Shown in pieces: positions 36,901 through 47,789 of a stretch of DNA of 64,000 bases (position 1 is its first letter; each line of letters begins with the position of its first letter). The stretch lies in contig JAJTUQ010000002.1 in NCBI GenBank assembly GCA_021399445.1, positions 124,001-188,000 on the forward strand, read 5' to 3'. Made by a program: the position numbers and the translations under genes. The stretch comes from Xylogone sp. PMI_703. Lineage: Eukaryota; Ascomycota; Leotiomycetes. A model generated the notes under the pieces. It saw only the letters and a program-made list of their open reading frames with translations. It did not search any database and was not told where the DNA came from.

Positions 36901-37633
36901 TGCGAGTTGGCATTACTGGTATTGCATTATGATAGCTGAATCCTTCGTGTACCAGCATGAATCAAAAAACACAAACTGGATTCCACGACGATGAGACCGT
37001 ATTGAGGTAGCGATTGTACGAGCATTCCCGGAATCGTGGCTCTCTAATTATCAAGCTCCTACCCCAATTATATTCAGTTTCATTTGAGGCAATTTACTAA
37101 TTAGATAGCTACATAAATCCCGTCATATTTTCTTTCCCCAGAACTATAGTTCGCGACGCTGTAAAACTGTAGATGTATGCATTTCTGTCTTTTTTGATTG
37201 AAAGGCCGAAGTTTGGACTACGAATAGATAGAAATATGCCTTTTTTTTTTCAGGAAAAAAGGATAGACTTGGCGAGATGAGCAAGAAGTATTCCAGAAAC
37301 TATCAGCTTTTGCGTACATACCATGTATCCCTGAAGCCATCTCATCCTCTAAACTTTGGTTTCGTAATATCTACTAATAAGGCTCTATTGCAACTAACAC
37401 CGCCTATTTGAAATCGCACGGCTTGGAGTCAAGAAGCTCCTGCATAGAGGGAATTGTTTGGATTCTCAAAAGGAAAGGCTGTGTTACTACTATGGGCCAT
37501 ATTGCATGGCCAATCGCTTTGTTCGACACACATCGCCCAGGTTGTGTTGATAGCAAAACACATTCGGCTGTGCTGTTGGAAATGCACTTCTGCACCTGTT
37601 GCCATTTCAACAATACTTATATTTGGCCAAACT
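33925..37633. other. 3.7-kb gene-poor stretch
   Basis: I see no gene. Open frames on both strands at 35226-35783 and 36124-36648 lack recognisable sequence. The composition is AT-leaning with T-runs (37232-37251). It ends at a NACHT pseudogene, so the whole stretch may be decayed sequence. Confidence 0.45.
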
Positions 37634-39195
37634 AAGTATCCGCTAACAGCGCTGTCTTTTGCAGGGACAATTTTTCAATTTGTAGACTTCGGAACCAAGA
37701 TACTAAAGAGCACTTGCGAGATTTACAGCTCTGTTGATGGGTCATTACGTCCAAATGATGAGCTTGAACTCGTTCTCTCCGATCTTTCATCTTGCATCTC
37801 AAGTCTAAAACGACCTTGTGAGGTACTTAATGAGTCTGTAGATGATGATGAAGATCGGAAGGCTCTGGAAGTACTCTCCAATGAGTGCTTGAATATTGCA
37901 AAGGATCTTCAAAATTCCCCAAACGGCTTAAAAGCGAAGGGCAGATTGCACAAATGGGACAGTCTACGACAGGCGCTTTATACCACATAGACAGAAAGAA
38001 AGCGGCACGAGCTTCTACAAAGGCTGGACCGGATGAGGGAGGAATTGAAAATACGGGTCCTAGTTAACTTAAGGTAAAAAGCCTGTCAGAATTGTGTGGA
38101 AACTTACTGAGCGTCATTTTCTAGTAAGAGAATCGATACCACCTCCTTTGTTCAATCAGAGCGCTTCGATCGTCTCGACCTCACTACGCAGAAGATCCTT
38201 GTTGCTCTCCTTGATAACTCCATTCCGGCTGTAGAAGGATTGCAAGATCAGTTGTTGGCAGTGTCCCAGATGCTTACTCGTATGGAAGCGCTTTATGAAC
38301 GCGAGCACCAAATTCGCACGAACACTCACTTAACGCCACGATCTGATCCTGACAGAACCACAAGTTCAACTATGCCAGTTGAATATCTGGCTCACTCATG
38401 GGATGAGGATGAGGATAGGCTGAGAGAAGATACTGAGAGAATGGTCCTTCATAGCCTAAAATTTTCGACGATGCTAAGGCGTTACAAATCAGTCCCAGAG
38501 GCCCATCTTAAGACCTTCGAGTGGATGTTTGAAGATAGCTCATCTTCGACTGCTGCGAATAAACCGTGGACAACCTTTGCCGATGGCTTAAGAAAGGGAC
38601 CGGAATATATTGGATTAGTGGAAGGGCTGGTTCGGGCAAACCAACACTAATGCGGTATATCTATGATCATGAACAAACACATACCCTTCTTCAGTCATGG
38701 GCTAATCCTCTTCCCCTCACAATTGCTTCATGCTTCTTCTGGAACAGTGGTGCCATTGAGCAAGCCTTGCAGACAGGCCTCCTACGATTTCTTCTGTACA
38801 GTATACTCCAAGAACACCGCGATCTCATCCCCATAGTCCTACCTTGGCACTGGTCCAGGTGTCATTCTGAACTAACGAGCAAGATCAAGGGGGGCTCGGC
38901 CTTTGTGACGAGAAATTTCTGGCCATTATCTAAGCTACTAGGAGCTTTTCGTCAGCTTTCGGCTTAAAGAGATCTTCATTTCAACATATATCTATTTATT
39001 GATGGAATAGATGAGTATAATGGGGATATCGAGGAGCTGTGTCAGCTCTATACTATTTCATCTTCTAATCATATCAAGGTCTGCGCACCCAGCCGCCCGG
39101 TACCTGTGATTGAGAATATTTACCAAACATTTCCAAAAGTGCGACTGCAAGATCTGACTGTTCAAGATATTGAATTCTACGCCAAGGAACGATAA
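37634..39195 (+). pseudogene. NACHT NTPase (NLR-type) pseudogene
   Basis: The reading frame resembles the N-terminal half of a fungal NACHT protein: YPLTALSFAGTIFQFVDFGTK at 37637 (normally preceded by Met-Asp; here AAG TAT instead), a helical region, a GT-AG intron at 38074-38124, then the NTPase. Damage: no start codon, in-frame TAG at 37988-37990, loss of one base near 38588 (the frame changes just before the WLKKGTGIYWISG strand), TAA at 38965-38967 and TAA at 39193-39195. The P-loop reads GRAGSGKP, with Pro where Ser/Thr is required. Walker B is LFIDGIDEY. Nothing C-terminal to the NTPase remains. Fungal NACHT proteins act in incompatibility and cell-death signalling; this copy cannot make such a protein. 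Confidence 0.88.
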
Positions 39196-39199
39196 GTTT

Positions 39200-39650
39200 T
39201 ATATTAGAGAGATTAGCATCTTGGATTAGGATATCCAGCAGGCACTGAAGGACAATGGCGCAAGGTAAGCTGGGCCATATGAATGCATAGAATGCTAAAC
39301 TAAACGCAGCAAAACGAATCACTTCTCCATTATTGGGCAAGAACCAAAATATAATCGAGCCTATCAGAATAGCAATATTGACAGCCAGAGGGTCCTTAGC
39401 TAGCCTCGGCCATCGACAGCAACGATGAGGAGCCGGCTTCGACAAGGGACGGCTACGAACGTTCAATATGCCTGTCATGATGATGAGGAGATCTGAAACA
39501 AACAAGGGACCGCCTAATATCATTGGCGAGGATCCATTTCTGTTCATGGATTAGCAACACAATTGTGACGGCCTTAGTCGCTGACACTCTGCTTATGCCG
39601 ACAGGAACTGAGAGGACACTCATCCCTCCGAGAACCGACCAAACCCTAGC
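39200..39650 (-). pseudogene. Relic of a multi-pass membrane protein, frameshifted
   Basis: Read on the minus strand, one frame from about 39647 gives a membrane-protein-like segment with GGMSVLSVPVGISRVSATK and TIVLLIHEQKW; near 39515 the sense passes to the next frame, which continues with LFVSDLLIIMTGILNV, SRPLSKPAP, ILIGSIIFWFLPN and FIWPSLPCAIVLQCLLDIL. The apparent frame goes on to 39074, but below about 39200 it is only the antisense of the NACHT pseudogene, so the relic is cut there. No start exon is seen; an AG acceptor may lie at about 39649. The family is not identified. Confidence 0.6.
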
Positions 39651-40023
39651 TAGGCTTGATGTGGTTTAAAAGCTGGCGTATGTGGCATTTGACAGGCTTG
39701 ATGGGCTTGATTGTCTCGCGGATCCACTACCCCGTGGGCAAAAGCCGTCTGGGGAAACCCCCATGGAAATCCCCCTCTCGGCTTTTGGCTCAGACGGAGA
39801 TTTAGGGTTTTGTGCCAGGAATGTGCTAAAGAATCCGTATTAACCTAGCAATTTGTCAGTGTATTTTCCGGGGTATTCGAAGATAAACAGGCCCTAAGAT
39901 AAAGTGCATATATATACCCCCGTTGTTCTCCGCAATGGAGCCAGGTCCAGTCGTTCCCTCTCCTTGGAATCCGGAGAGACCTGCATAGCACTTAAAGGTT
40001 AATCCAACTTCGAGGAGAAACTA
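39651..40023 (+). other. Upstream region of MFS gene
   Basis: 373 nt with no exon seen; contains TATATATA at 39909-39916, about 110 nt before the start codon, a possible TATA element. Confidence 0.45.
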
Positions 40024-41782
40024 ATGTCTGATAAATTTGAGGATATTGAAGCCGTCGGCTCCGAGCAGCTTGAGCGCAGTGATGCGGCAACCGATCTGGA
40101 TCAACTCGGCGAGAAGGAGGGTCATGTCCTAGACGCCTCTCAGTTTGAGGCAGAGCATCACGGCCATTATCTTAAGACCTCCCAAGACGGCAAAGTTGTA
40201 CTCATTCCTCAACCTAGCAATGATCCCAACGATCCGCTCAACTGGAGTCAGTCTAGAAAGAATCTAATTCTCTTCGTTATCTCTTGCACCGCGCTGTTAC
40301 CGGACTATGGTAGTGCTACTGGAGCCGTCACCCTATTGCCCCAGTCAGTGATCTGGAATATGAGCCAGGACACCGTGAACCACTCCCAGGTTGGCAATGT
40401 CTTTATGTTGGGTGCTGGTGGTCTTTTCGTCACCGTGCTTGGTGCTTATTTCGGTGAGTGCTCATGTGAAGAGATGATATTAGTAGAGAATTTCCTATTG
40501 ATACGAGAGAAACACAGGTCGTCTCCCAACGTTATTCTGGTTCCTGGTAATGGCAGTCTGGACAGCTGCATGGTGCGCCGGCGCTAGCACATTCAACCAA
40601 TTCATGGCGGCACGTATCCTAAACGGCTTCTTCTCGACCGTTGCTCAGGGCGGTGGAATGATGTTTATCAAAGACCTCTTCTTCTTCCATGAGCATCCGT
40701 AAGTTCACCTAAGTCCACGAATGTTTGATCCTACGTACTGGCAGTGATCGTTCTAACTTTATACAGCCGTAAAATCAACATCTGGTCAGCCTTCATTATC
40801 CTCTCTCCCTACTTAGGACCACTCTTTGCAGCCTTCATAATCAACACTCAGAAGTGGAATGTCGCATTCGGAGTCTATACAGCAATGACCGGTCTCTGCC
40901 TCATAATGGCTGCTCTCTTCGTCGACGAGACATACTACGATAGACGAATCACCGTAGACAAGCAGCCAGAGAAGAAGTCCCGACTTATGCGCTTAATTGG
41001 CGTCGAGCAATTCCGCTCCAGACACCAGCGAAACACGTTCAAACAAGCGCTCATGAGACCCATAATCGTGTTTTTGAAGCCTACTGTGTTCTTAAGCACT
41101 GTATACTACTGCTTCACGTTTGCATGGGTAGTTGGTATAAACACTACACTAGCCATCTTCGTCACGCCGCTGTATGATTTTGGACCTAAGCAGATTGGTA
41201 AGTTATAAGATAACCCCCCTTTTGCATCATACCACATCTAACAGTGTAAATTATCAAGGTTACTTCTACTTTACCCCAGTTGTAGCTGCTCTCATCGGCG
41301 AAATCCTAGGCCACTGGCTACATGACGCAGCTGGTCGTCTCTACATGCGTCGCCACAACGGCCACCTCGAGCCCGAAGCCCGCCTGCAGGTCATGTGGGT
41401 AGCCACACCATTCATGATCGCGGGTCTCATCCTCCTGGGATTCTGTCTCGAGCGCGCATATCACTACATGGTAACTTCCGTGGCATGGGGTATGTACGTC
41501 TTCGGGATCATGATTGCCACGGTAGGCATCAACGCGTATAACCTCGACTCCTATCCGGAGGGTTCAGGAGAGGTAACCGCGTGGATTAACATGGCCCGTA
41601 CCACGGGAGGATTTGTCGTCTCATATTTTCAGGTGAAGTGGGCAAACGCAACGGGGACGGAGAGCAGCTTTGGCACACAGGCGGCGATTGTGGGTGCTAT
41701 GTTCTTGATTATTGTTGTGCTGCAGGTTTGGGGACGTAAGATGAGACATGCGGCTGGTCCATTGAATTTTAAGACGTCATAA
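40024..41782 (+). CDS. MFS transporter, DHA1/Hol1-like
   Basis: Exons 40024-40453, 40518-40698, 40767-41197 and 41259-41782; phases agree, 521 aa. A hydrophilic N-terminus of about 75 residues (with NDPNDPLNWSQSRK, the signature ahead of TM1 in the drug:H+ antiporter-1 group) leads into twelve predicted helices with a central basic loop (KQPEKKSRLMRLIGVEQFRS, about 310-330). Motifs AARILNGFF and WNVAFGVYTAMTGL agree with the Hol1/polyamine-type branch. It should export or import a small cation or drug across the plasma membrane. It lies beside two relics and a small orphan gene, not in a recognisable biosynthetic cluster. Confidence 0.93.
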
Positions 41783-42323
41783 AGCTCATGTCTTTTACAT
41801 GTTTCTTAGGTTGAGACTATAGCTTGTAGCCTTTTCACCCATTGTGATGAACATGTCATAGTGTAAACCTACTGTAATCTACAAATACTGATGAGTCCTC
41901 AACTTTTTGACTCACCCTATGCAAATATGTTATTTTTATACATCTATCAGTCTACAAACTTATCATCTTAGAGCTCGTCTAGTTTGGTAGTAGTTTCTAA
42001 ACACCGACTCAACTAGCTTCAGCTGCTTAGGCTGTCTTGTGGCGGGCAACAGTGGCGGCCGGGCTCAAGCGACATTTCTCGAAAGCGCTCTCAGTAGTTA
42101 ATCATTTACACTTATGCGAGGACAACAAAGTGGATAACTCCAGTCAAGCTCATAACTATCTAAATATATAGCATCAATCCTAAGAAATGATTTTGATTAA
42201 TATTATCCGAAACAAATAGCCAATCCAATTTCCGAGCCCTTATCAAAATAGCATTGCCTCTATACAACTCCACCATTTGCCGTATCTATCAACTACAAGT
42301 TGCTTAGAGCATGATTGCATTAC
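41783..42323. other. Convergent 3' intergenic region
   Basis: 541 nt between the stop codons of the MFS gene (+) and the small orphan gene (-). No feature recognised. Confidence 0.5.
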
Positions 42324-43074
42324 TCAGTTGAATTGTGTGCCTATACCAGCTAAGTCTTCCTGACATTGACCATGTGTAGCATCACTATAAAAGCTGCGAG
42401 AAGTAGAGTAACAATAACAGGGAGTATCCGGAGCCATGTTGGTGGTGTGGTGATTAATGCCCTGACAACAGGTATTCCGATGGATGTCACCGACAGCACT
42501 GTTTACTAAAGTAAAGTATTCATCCAGTGTTGTACCATCTTGCTGTCCCGTAGCGAGAACTAAATCTCGGAGAGCATCAAAGCCAGCATGCTTGGAAGCA
42601 CTTCCCAGAGCGAAATCTGTTTTGGATTCCCTGAAGCATTGCATCTGAAAAGTCCCATTTCTTCCAAGAGAGCTGTCGCCAATATAAGATCGGATGTTTG
42701 TATAACTCATTGCATTCGTATCATGAGGAATCTGGTCGGATTCTTTCCCTGTCTTCGACAATGCCCTCGTTTTCTGTAGATGGAATGGAGACGGCGCATT
42801 TGTGTTTAGCCTGAGAGTTGTTGTGTTAAAATGAGATGGGTGATCAACTGATACCACCGGAACCCCCTGCATGGCCGGGCTGGAATGGGTGGACTTATTC
42901 CGTATGGACTGAGAGAAAGCAGTAGGACAGCTAACAGATATCAGAAGTATAAGACACATTGACCAATAGTAGTAACATATAGATTTGGAGTATTGTGTGA
43001 TAGAGAAAGTAGATATAAACATACTTTTGAGCAGTTTCCTGGTTACGGAAGCGGTGTGCTGACGTTGGTGCCAT
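42324..43074 (-). CDS. Unrecognised protein; two start models, one secreted and Cys-rich
   Basis: Model 1: exons 43074-43025 (50 nt) and 42930-42324, intron 94 nt (GTATGT...TTAG), 218 aa, N-terminus MAPTSAHRFRNQETAQ. This copies the layout of the 33149-33924 gene (50-nt first exon, phase 2) and the C-terminus DLAGIGTQFN resembles its DLLGMGAQF. Model 2: start at 42959 without the intron gives MCLILLISVSCPTAFSQS, which looks like a cleavable signal peptide, followed by a mature chain with six cysteines (MQC, TCC, CYC, QCQ), as in small secreted effectors. The models are mutually exclusive. No known domain. I slightly prefer model 1 because of the good splice sites. Confidence 0.45.
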
Positions 43075-45576
43075 TTCCAGTTGATGTAGTTAGGGGCACA
43101 ATAGCGCTGAGATCTATGACCATCAAAGGACGGATATAAAAGGCTCTATTAGAATCTAGCAAGGAATGAAAGAACTCTATATATTTTCGAATTAAAATTT
43201 TTATTGCATATATATCAAAGGAATAAGTAGCTCTTATAGATTGGAAAAGGAGTGAAAAGAAGTGGGAAAAGAGTATAAAAAAGGTGGAAAAAGAGTGAAA
43301 AAAAAGGTGGAAAGACCAGACCTACCTCTGCCTACCTTCGAAATAGCAGGGGTAAAGTGCAAGTTTTGGCGCTATTGTTCTGGAATTTCATGCCGCTGCC
43401 AATTAGAGGAATGTGTAATTGTGCTGCAACATACAGTATGTGCTGGTTGGCGTCAACTTATTCCCAGAGACTTCACCAGGTGTGGCCCGCCGCGAAAGGG
43501 CCGCAGGTGGACAGAGTAATACGTACAGTAAAGAAAACACGCCAATGCAGCAACTTTTCCCCGTTGCAAGCGTGCCGCGTTTCGAAACCGCGGCCCCTTC
43601 GGGTCCTTCCTTTCAATACTACCAACCAACCGGCCCGGCTCTTATTCTCTTGGGATTACACGATATCGTCGATGAGGCGCCTTTCTCCTTCGCTAGTCAT
43701 TGGCATTTGGCTAAAGAATCCCCTTACCTACCCGTTACTACTCTTTTACCCGTAAGTTCTTGACTAGGCCAGTAAAGTAAAAGACGTCCAGTGACGCAGA
43801 ACAGATGTATGTTAAGGTAATACTACTCACTCAGATACCGTATGAGCAGCGCAATCATAAACTCAGTCAAAGCTACTGCACTAACACTTTACCCGGTTTT
43901 GCATTTTATCATCCTTCGATCTGATCGGCCTCGATTTGGCCTGTAGAGGCCTGTAATATACTCTATTGGTGTTAGGCTTGCTCGGTGAGCCCCGTAACTT
44001 AGTACTATTTACCCGCTGGCCCTGCTCTACCTTCAGCTGGCTGCCAAACTGACTAGGCTCTCTGGCACTTGGATAAGCACTATCCACAGGTCACCTTAAA
44101 TCTCAGACTATTACTGTAGTTGGGCTTCATGTGGCGTTCCTCTTCCCGATCTTAAAATAAATCCCACAATCCGGTTCTTTGCGTCCCCTGTCTCTCTAGT
44201 AAGGAACGTCCTGGGCTATTTACTCAAGTTTTTACCTACAAGTCATGCAAAATGATACATCGACATAGGATCTGACGAATAATTCCCGCAATTGCGATCC
44301 TAGACGAAGTCCCATGTGGCTGCAGAGAACATCAGTTATCACGTTTCGCCATAGTCGTAATATAACACTGAAATAGAGTGGGATGTGTATCAGAATGGAG
44401 GCAATAGTAAGATAGATCGACTGCCGGTACAGGCTGTTCAATTGACAGCAATTGACAAAATAAAGCACCATTTTCTCAGGCTGGACGAATACCTCGCCAG
44501 GATACAGGGACTACTTATTGGCATAACAAGCACATGCCAGATTATTGTAACCTCTTAGCATTAAACCGAACACATCGGTCGTAGCTGGCAAAGCCGACTA
44601 ATGTCCAGCCTGCTCCAAGGTCCTCCAAACCCTCCAAACTCCTCCAAAATGCTCCAATCTGCTCCTTGCGTATACTGGCAAGGCTCTTGCGGTACGCGGT
44701 CGGGTCGGCTCCAACAGAGCTGCTGGTACCCAGCCGAGCCAGCGAACCCGAATCCATGGAAACGGCAAGTCCTGACGAACAAAAGCAAAATACATTAGCC
44801 AACTTCGTAATCCCCATCAGTCTTGGCGATTATACAGCAACGACTGATGGAGCTGCCTGACCACTTGGGAGTTGGCTGTCTCCTGGGAATCTGAGACACA
44901 TATGAACGAGATCGGTCAGCATCACATAATTTAGCAAGTACTAGGCACCTTTCCAAAATGAATAAACTGACCATACGACACTTCCACACCCCTCGATAGA
45001 TTAGCTGTAAGGTGATAACCTCAGCACCCGGCAAGTGGGGTTCCGATCTCGAGGGCAATCAGACCTCAGATCGTGGCGCAGGATACCATCTCTTGAATGG
45101 TGCAAAGTGCAAAATCCACCCGCCGTGTCTTGGGACCCGGGCCCAGTTGTCAAGAGATTCCGCTGCACTTCCAGAATTATCTGTCACTTTGGGCAAAATG
45201 AGAAGGATGCAAGCCCTTGTCATTTGGTGGCTGTCAAAACTGCAAATTGCACAACGTTACCGCCAATCAGCTATACAGCTGCAGTCGCTCCTCCCTACCC
45301 AGTAGCTGAAAACATGATCAATGTGCATCGCATCTGTGCTTTTGATGGCTCTTTTATCTTCCGATCTGCACTTTCTATTGAGATCGGATCATTTGCACTT
45401 ATATGCTGCGCAATATTTAGATCCTAGAATGCACTCGTGGTCTTAATGCTCCCCAGCTTTATCCCGGCGAGAAGCAGGGCAACTCTTAAGACAAACTGGT
45501 CCCTTCTTTAACCAAGCCTTGCATTCTGCCACGAGGCCCCGCAGCACACTTTTTCGCACCTTTCCGTTGCGTCAAT
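43075..45576. other. 2.5-kb gene-poor stretch with short repeats
   Basis: No gene seen. It includes a purine-rich run at 43243-43317 (repeats of GGTGGAAAAAGAGTGAAAA type) and the CTCCAA periodic repeat at 44613-44667. Open frames on both strands at 43357-43763 and 44542-45427 are unassigned. Confidence 0.5.
44613..44667. repeat. Six CTCC-AA units at about 10-bp spacing
   Basis: CTCCAA starts at 44613, 44623, 44632, 44642 and 44652, with a degenerate sixth (CTCCTT) at 44662. The 10, 9, 10, 10, 10-bp spacing puts the units on one face of the helix. It is an imperfect minisatellite. Confidence 0.8.
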
Positions 45577-47572
45577 ATGGTCAAGCAATGGAGGGAATAC
45601 AGGTCAGAAATCAACTCGCTCTATATGGTTGAGAAGAAAACGCTTGATGAAGTACGAGGAATCCTCCGAAAGAAGCATGGTTTTGAAGCCTCGTATGTTT
45701 CAACACTCCCAGAGTTCTCAAACGGCAGAACCTAACCATACATCTAGCATTCGAGCATATCGAATGAAATTAGACGAATGGAACATGAGAAAGAATAGAT
45801 CAAGTAAAGATCCAAGGGCAATCAGTAGAATGTCGCCAAGGAGCTCTGCCAGCGATGGAGCTTTTGATACTGATGCCGATAGTTTGTTGGATACCGCAAC
45901 GTAAGATCTCGAAGCGTCCCCAGGCACACAGCAAATAAAACTGATAATGTTCTCAAGCAATCACCCCCTTACTAAGCATATCGGCGGCGGATATCCAACC
46001 TTTGATCTCCATTCCATAGCTGTACCTCTGATTTCAAGAACAAATTCTCAGAAGGATGAAAGGCTTTCCGATACTGAGGCTGATGCACAGTACGCGCTGA
46101 GGTACCCAAGCCATCCTTCCATAACGACAGTCCGGTACCAACAACACTCACCAGATCATCTCCATTTGGCCATTACCAATGGGACATTGCAAGAAGTCCG
46201 GAACATATTAGCCACTGGAGTGGACGTTAACTCCCAAGACACAGAGGGTAACACTCCACTGCATACAGCGCTTCGAGCAGGACGTTTGCGTATGGTTGCA
46301 CCGCTCATTCAACACTCAGCAAATGTAAATTTACAAGACAAAAATTGGAATACACCCTTGCATGTTCTATTAGACCCAGCAATTGTTCGAGGGCAAGATC
46401 TCATGCCCACACTCTTACTCCTGTTGTCCTCCGGCGCCGAAATCAACATTCGAAACATACACGGCCAGTGTGTGCTATTACACGCAATTTCCAGACTAAA
46501 TTCGCCAGTAGCAGTTGAAGACGTCCAAATAGTTGAAGCGCTTCTAAAAAGCTTTACCGGCCCAAGATTTGCTTCAGGCAATGACGATTTAACCTTTGCC
46601 TGTTTCCTAAACGCAACCGCGGCTGGTTTGATTAGAAGAGACAAATGCTCGTCCCCACTCGATAAGGAATGGAGAGCAATGAGTGCAGCAGTTGCTTCTT
46701 GTATAGATGTCTTTCTAGAGCGTGGTGCATATCCGGGAGTAGTAGTCCTAAGAACAACACTTCTAGACTTTTGTCTTCGCTACATGTTTCTCAACAATGA
46801 CGACACCCTGAACCTTATCATCAAGCTTCTAGAAACTGCGGATGTCAACGTGGCCGATTCAGAGGGAAACCTACCACTTCACTACTTGCTGCTTAATACT
46901 TCCTATCAAGCAAGCATGGATTCTGGAACGACTATTCTAGGCAAAATCATTAGGAAGGTGAATGTCAACGTGAACCAACCAAATAACCAAGGGAAGGCCG
47001 CCCTAGACCTGTTATTCGAAGGGACCACAGTAGAAACTTGCACATCACTTACAACAGTACGGAGTGCTCGCATTCTAATAAGCGCAGGTGCCAAACCAAC
47101 GCGTCTGGATGCATCTAGGCGGACAGTATTTGATTGCCCATCACTATCGACTGAAGCCAAACCAGACGCTATATGTTTTCGCAAAATACTTCTAGAGCTA
47201 CTTTTGAAAGGTGATATTGCCAACCAATCACAAGAGGATAATGAAGAGAATACCGCTCAATGGGCACTCTATTGGCGGGCAGCACGGGCTGAAGATGACC
47301 GGACATTCCGCCTAAAAGACTATATAGACTATTTGAAATGGTGTCCACCGATACCGGCCTGTCCGCAATTCTACGAATGTACCCTCAAGCTCCTTGCAGA
47401 TGCAAAGTTGGAGAGGTACATGGGTAGATGCCTCGCGCTCAGGAAACAACGAAATACAGTTACGGCTGACTCCTATTGTGAAGCGTACGTTAACACGTTG
47501 CGGATCTGTAGACAGCATGCTATACCCATTGACTCTGAATGGTACAAAAAAGTCTTGGATATCCTAATTTAG
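45577..47572 (+). CDS. Clr5-domain ankyrin-repeat protein
   Basis: Exons 45577-45692, 45748-45900 and 45958-47572; 627 aa. The N-terminus is a Clr5 domain: WREYRSEINSLY, then KTLDEVRGILRKKHGFEAS and, across the first intron, YRMKLDEWNMRKN. A Ser/Arg-rich linker follows, then ankyrin repeats from about residue 152 (HLAITNGTLQEVRNILATG; DTEGNTPLHTALRAGRLRMV; NWNTPLHVLLD) and later ones near SEGNLPLHYLLLN. Clr5 domains occur at the N-terminus of many fungal proteins and are thought to bind DNA or act in nuclear regulation, by analogy to fission-yeast Clr5; ankyrin repeats provide protein contacts. The gene converges with the carboxylesterase, with 217 nt between stops. The exact role is unknown. 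Confidence 0.89.
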
Positions 47573-47789
47573 ACAGAACATTTCTATTCTCATAGCAGAG
47601 AAGATAGAAGGATAATACATTATTTGAAAAGCTTAGTTAATCATGTTGAGCCCTCTAAAGTTAGCATTAGTTGACATCTTACCCTGTACTACCAACACTT
47701 TTCAAAGAATCATAATCTAGGAATTGATGAAAATGCTACATATTTTATGTTAAGAATGTCATGGTCTCATTATTTCGATATTCATAAAT

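Noticed and set aside
37454..37633. Extension of the NACHT frame upstream of the lost start
   Set aside because: The frame is open by 60 codons but has no ATG and no similarity to NACHT N-termini, which begin at the PLTALS segment.
44542..44817. 91-codon minus-strand frame, open in three frames
   Set aside because: Openness in several frames is caused by the CTCCAA repeat rather than by coding.
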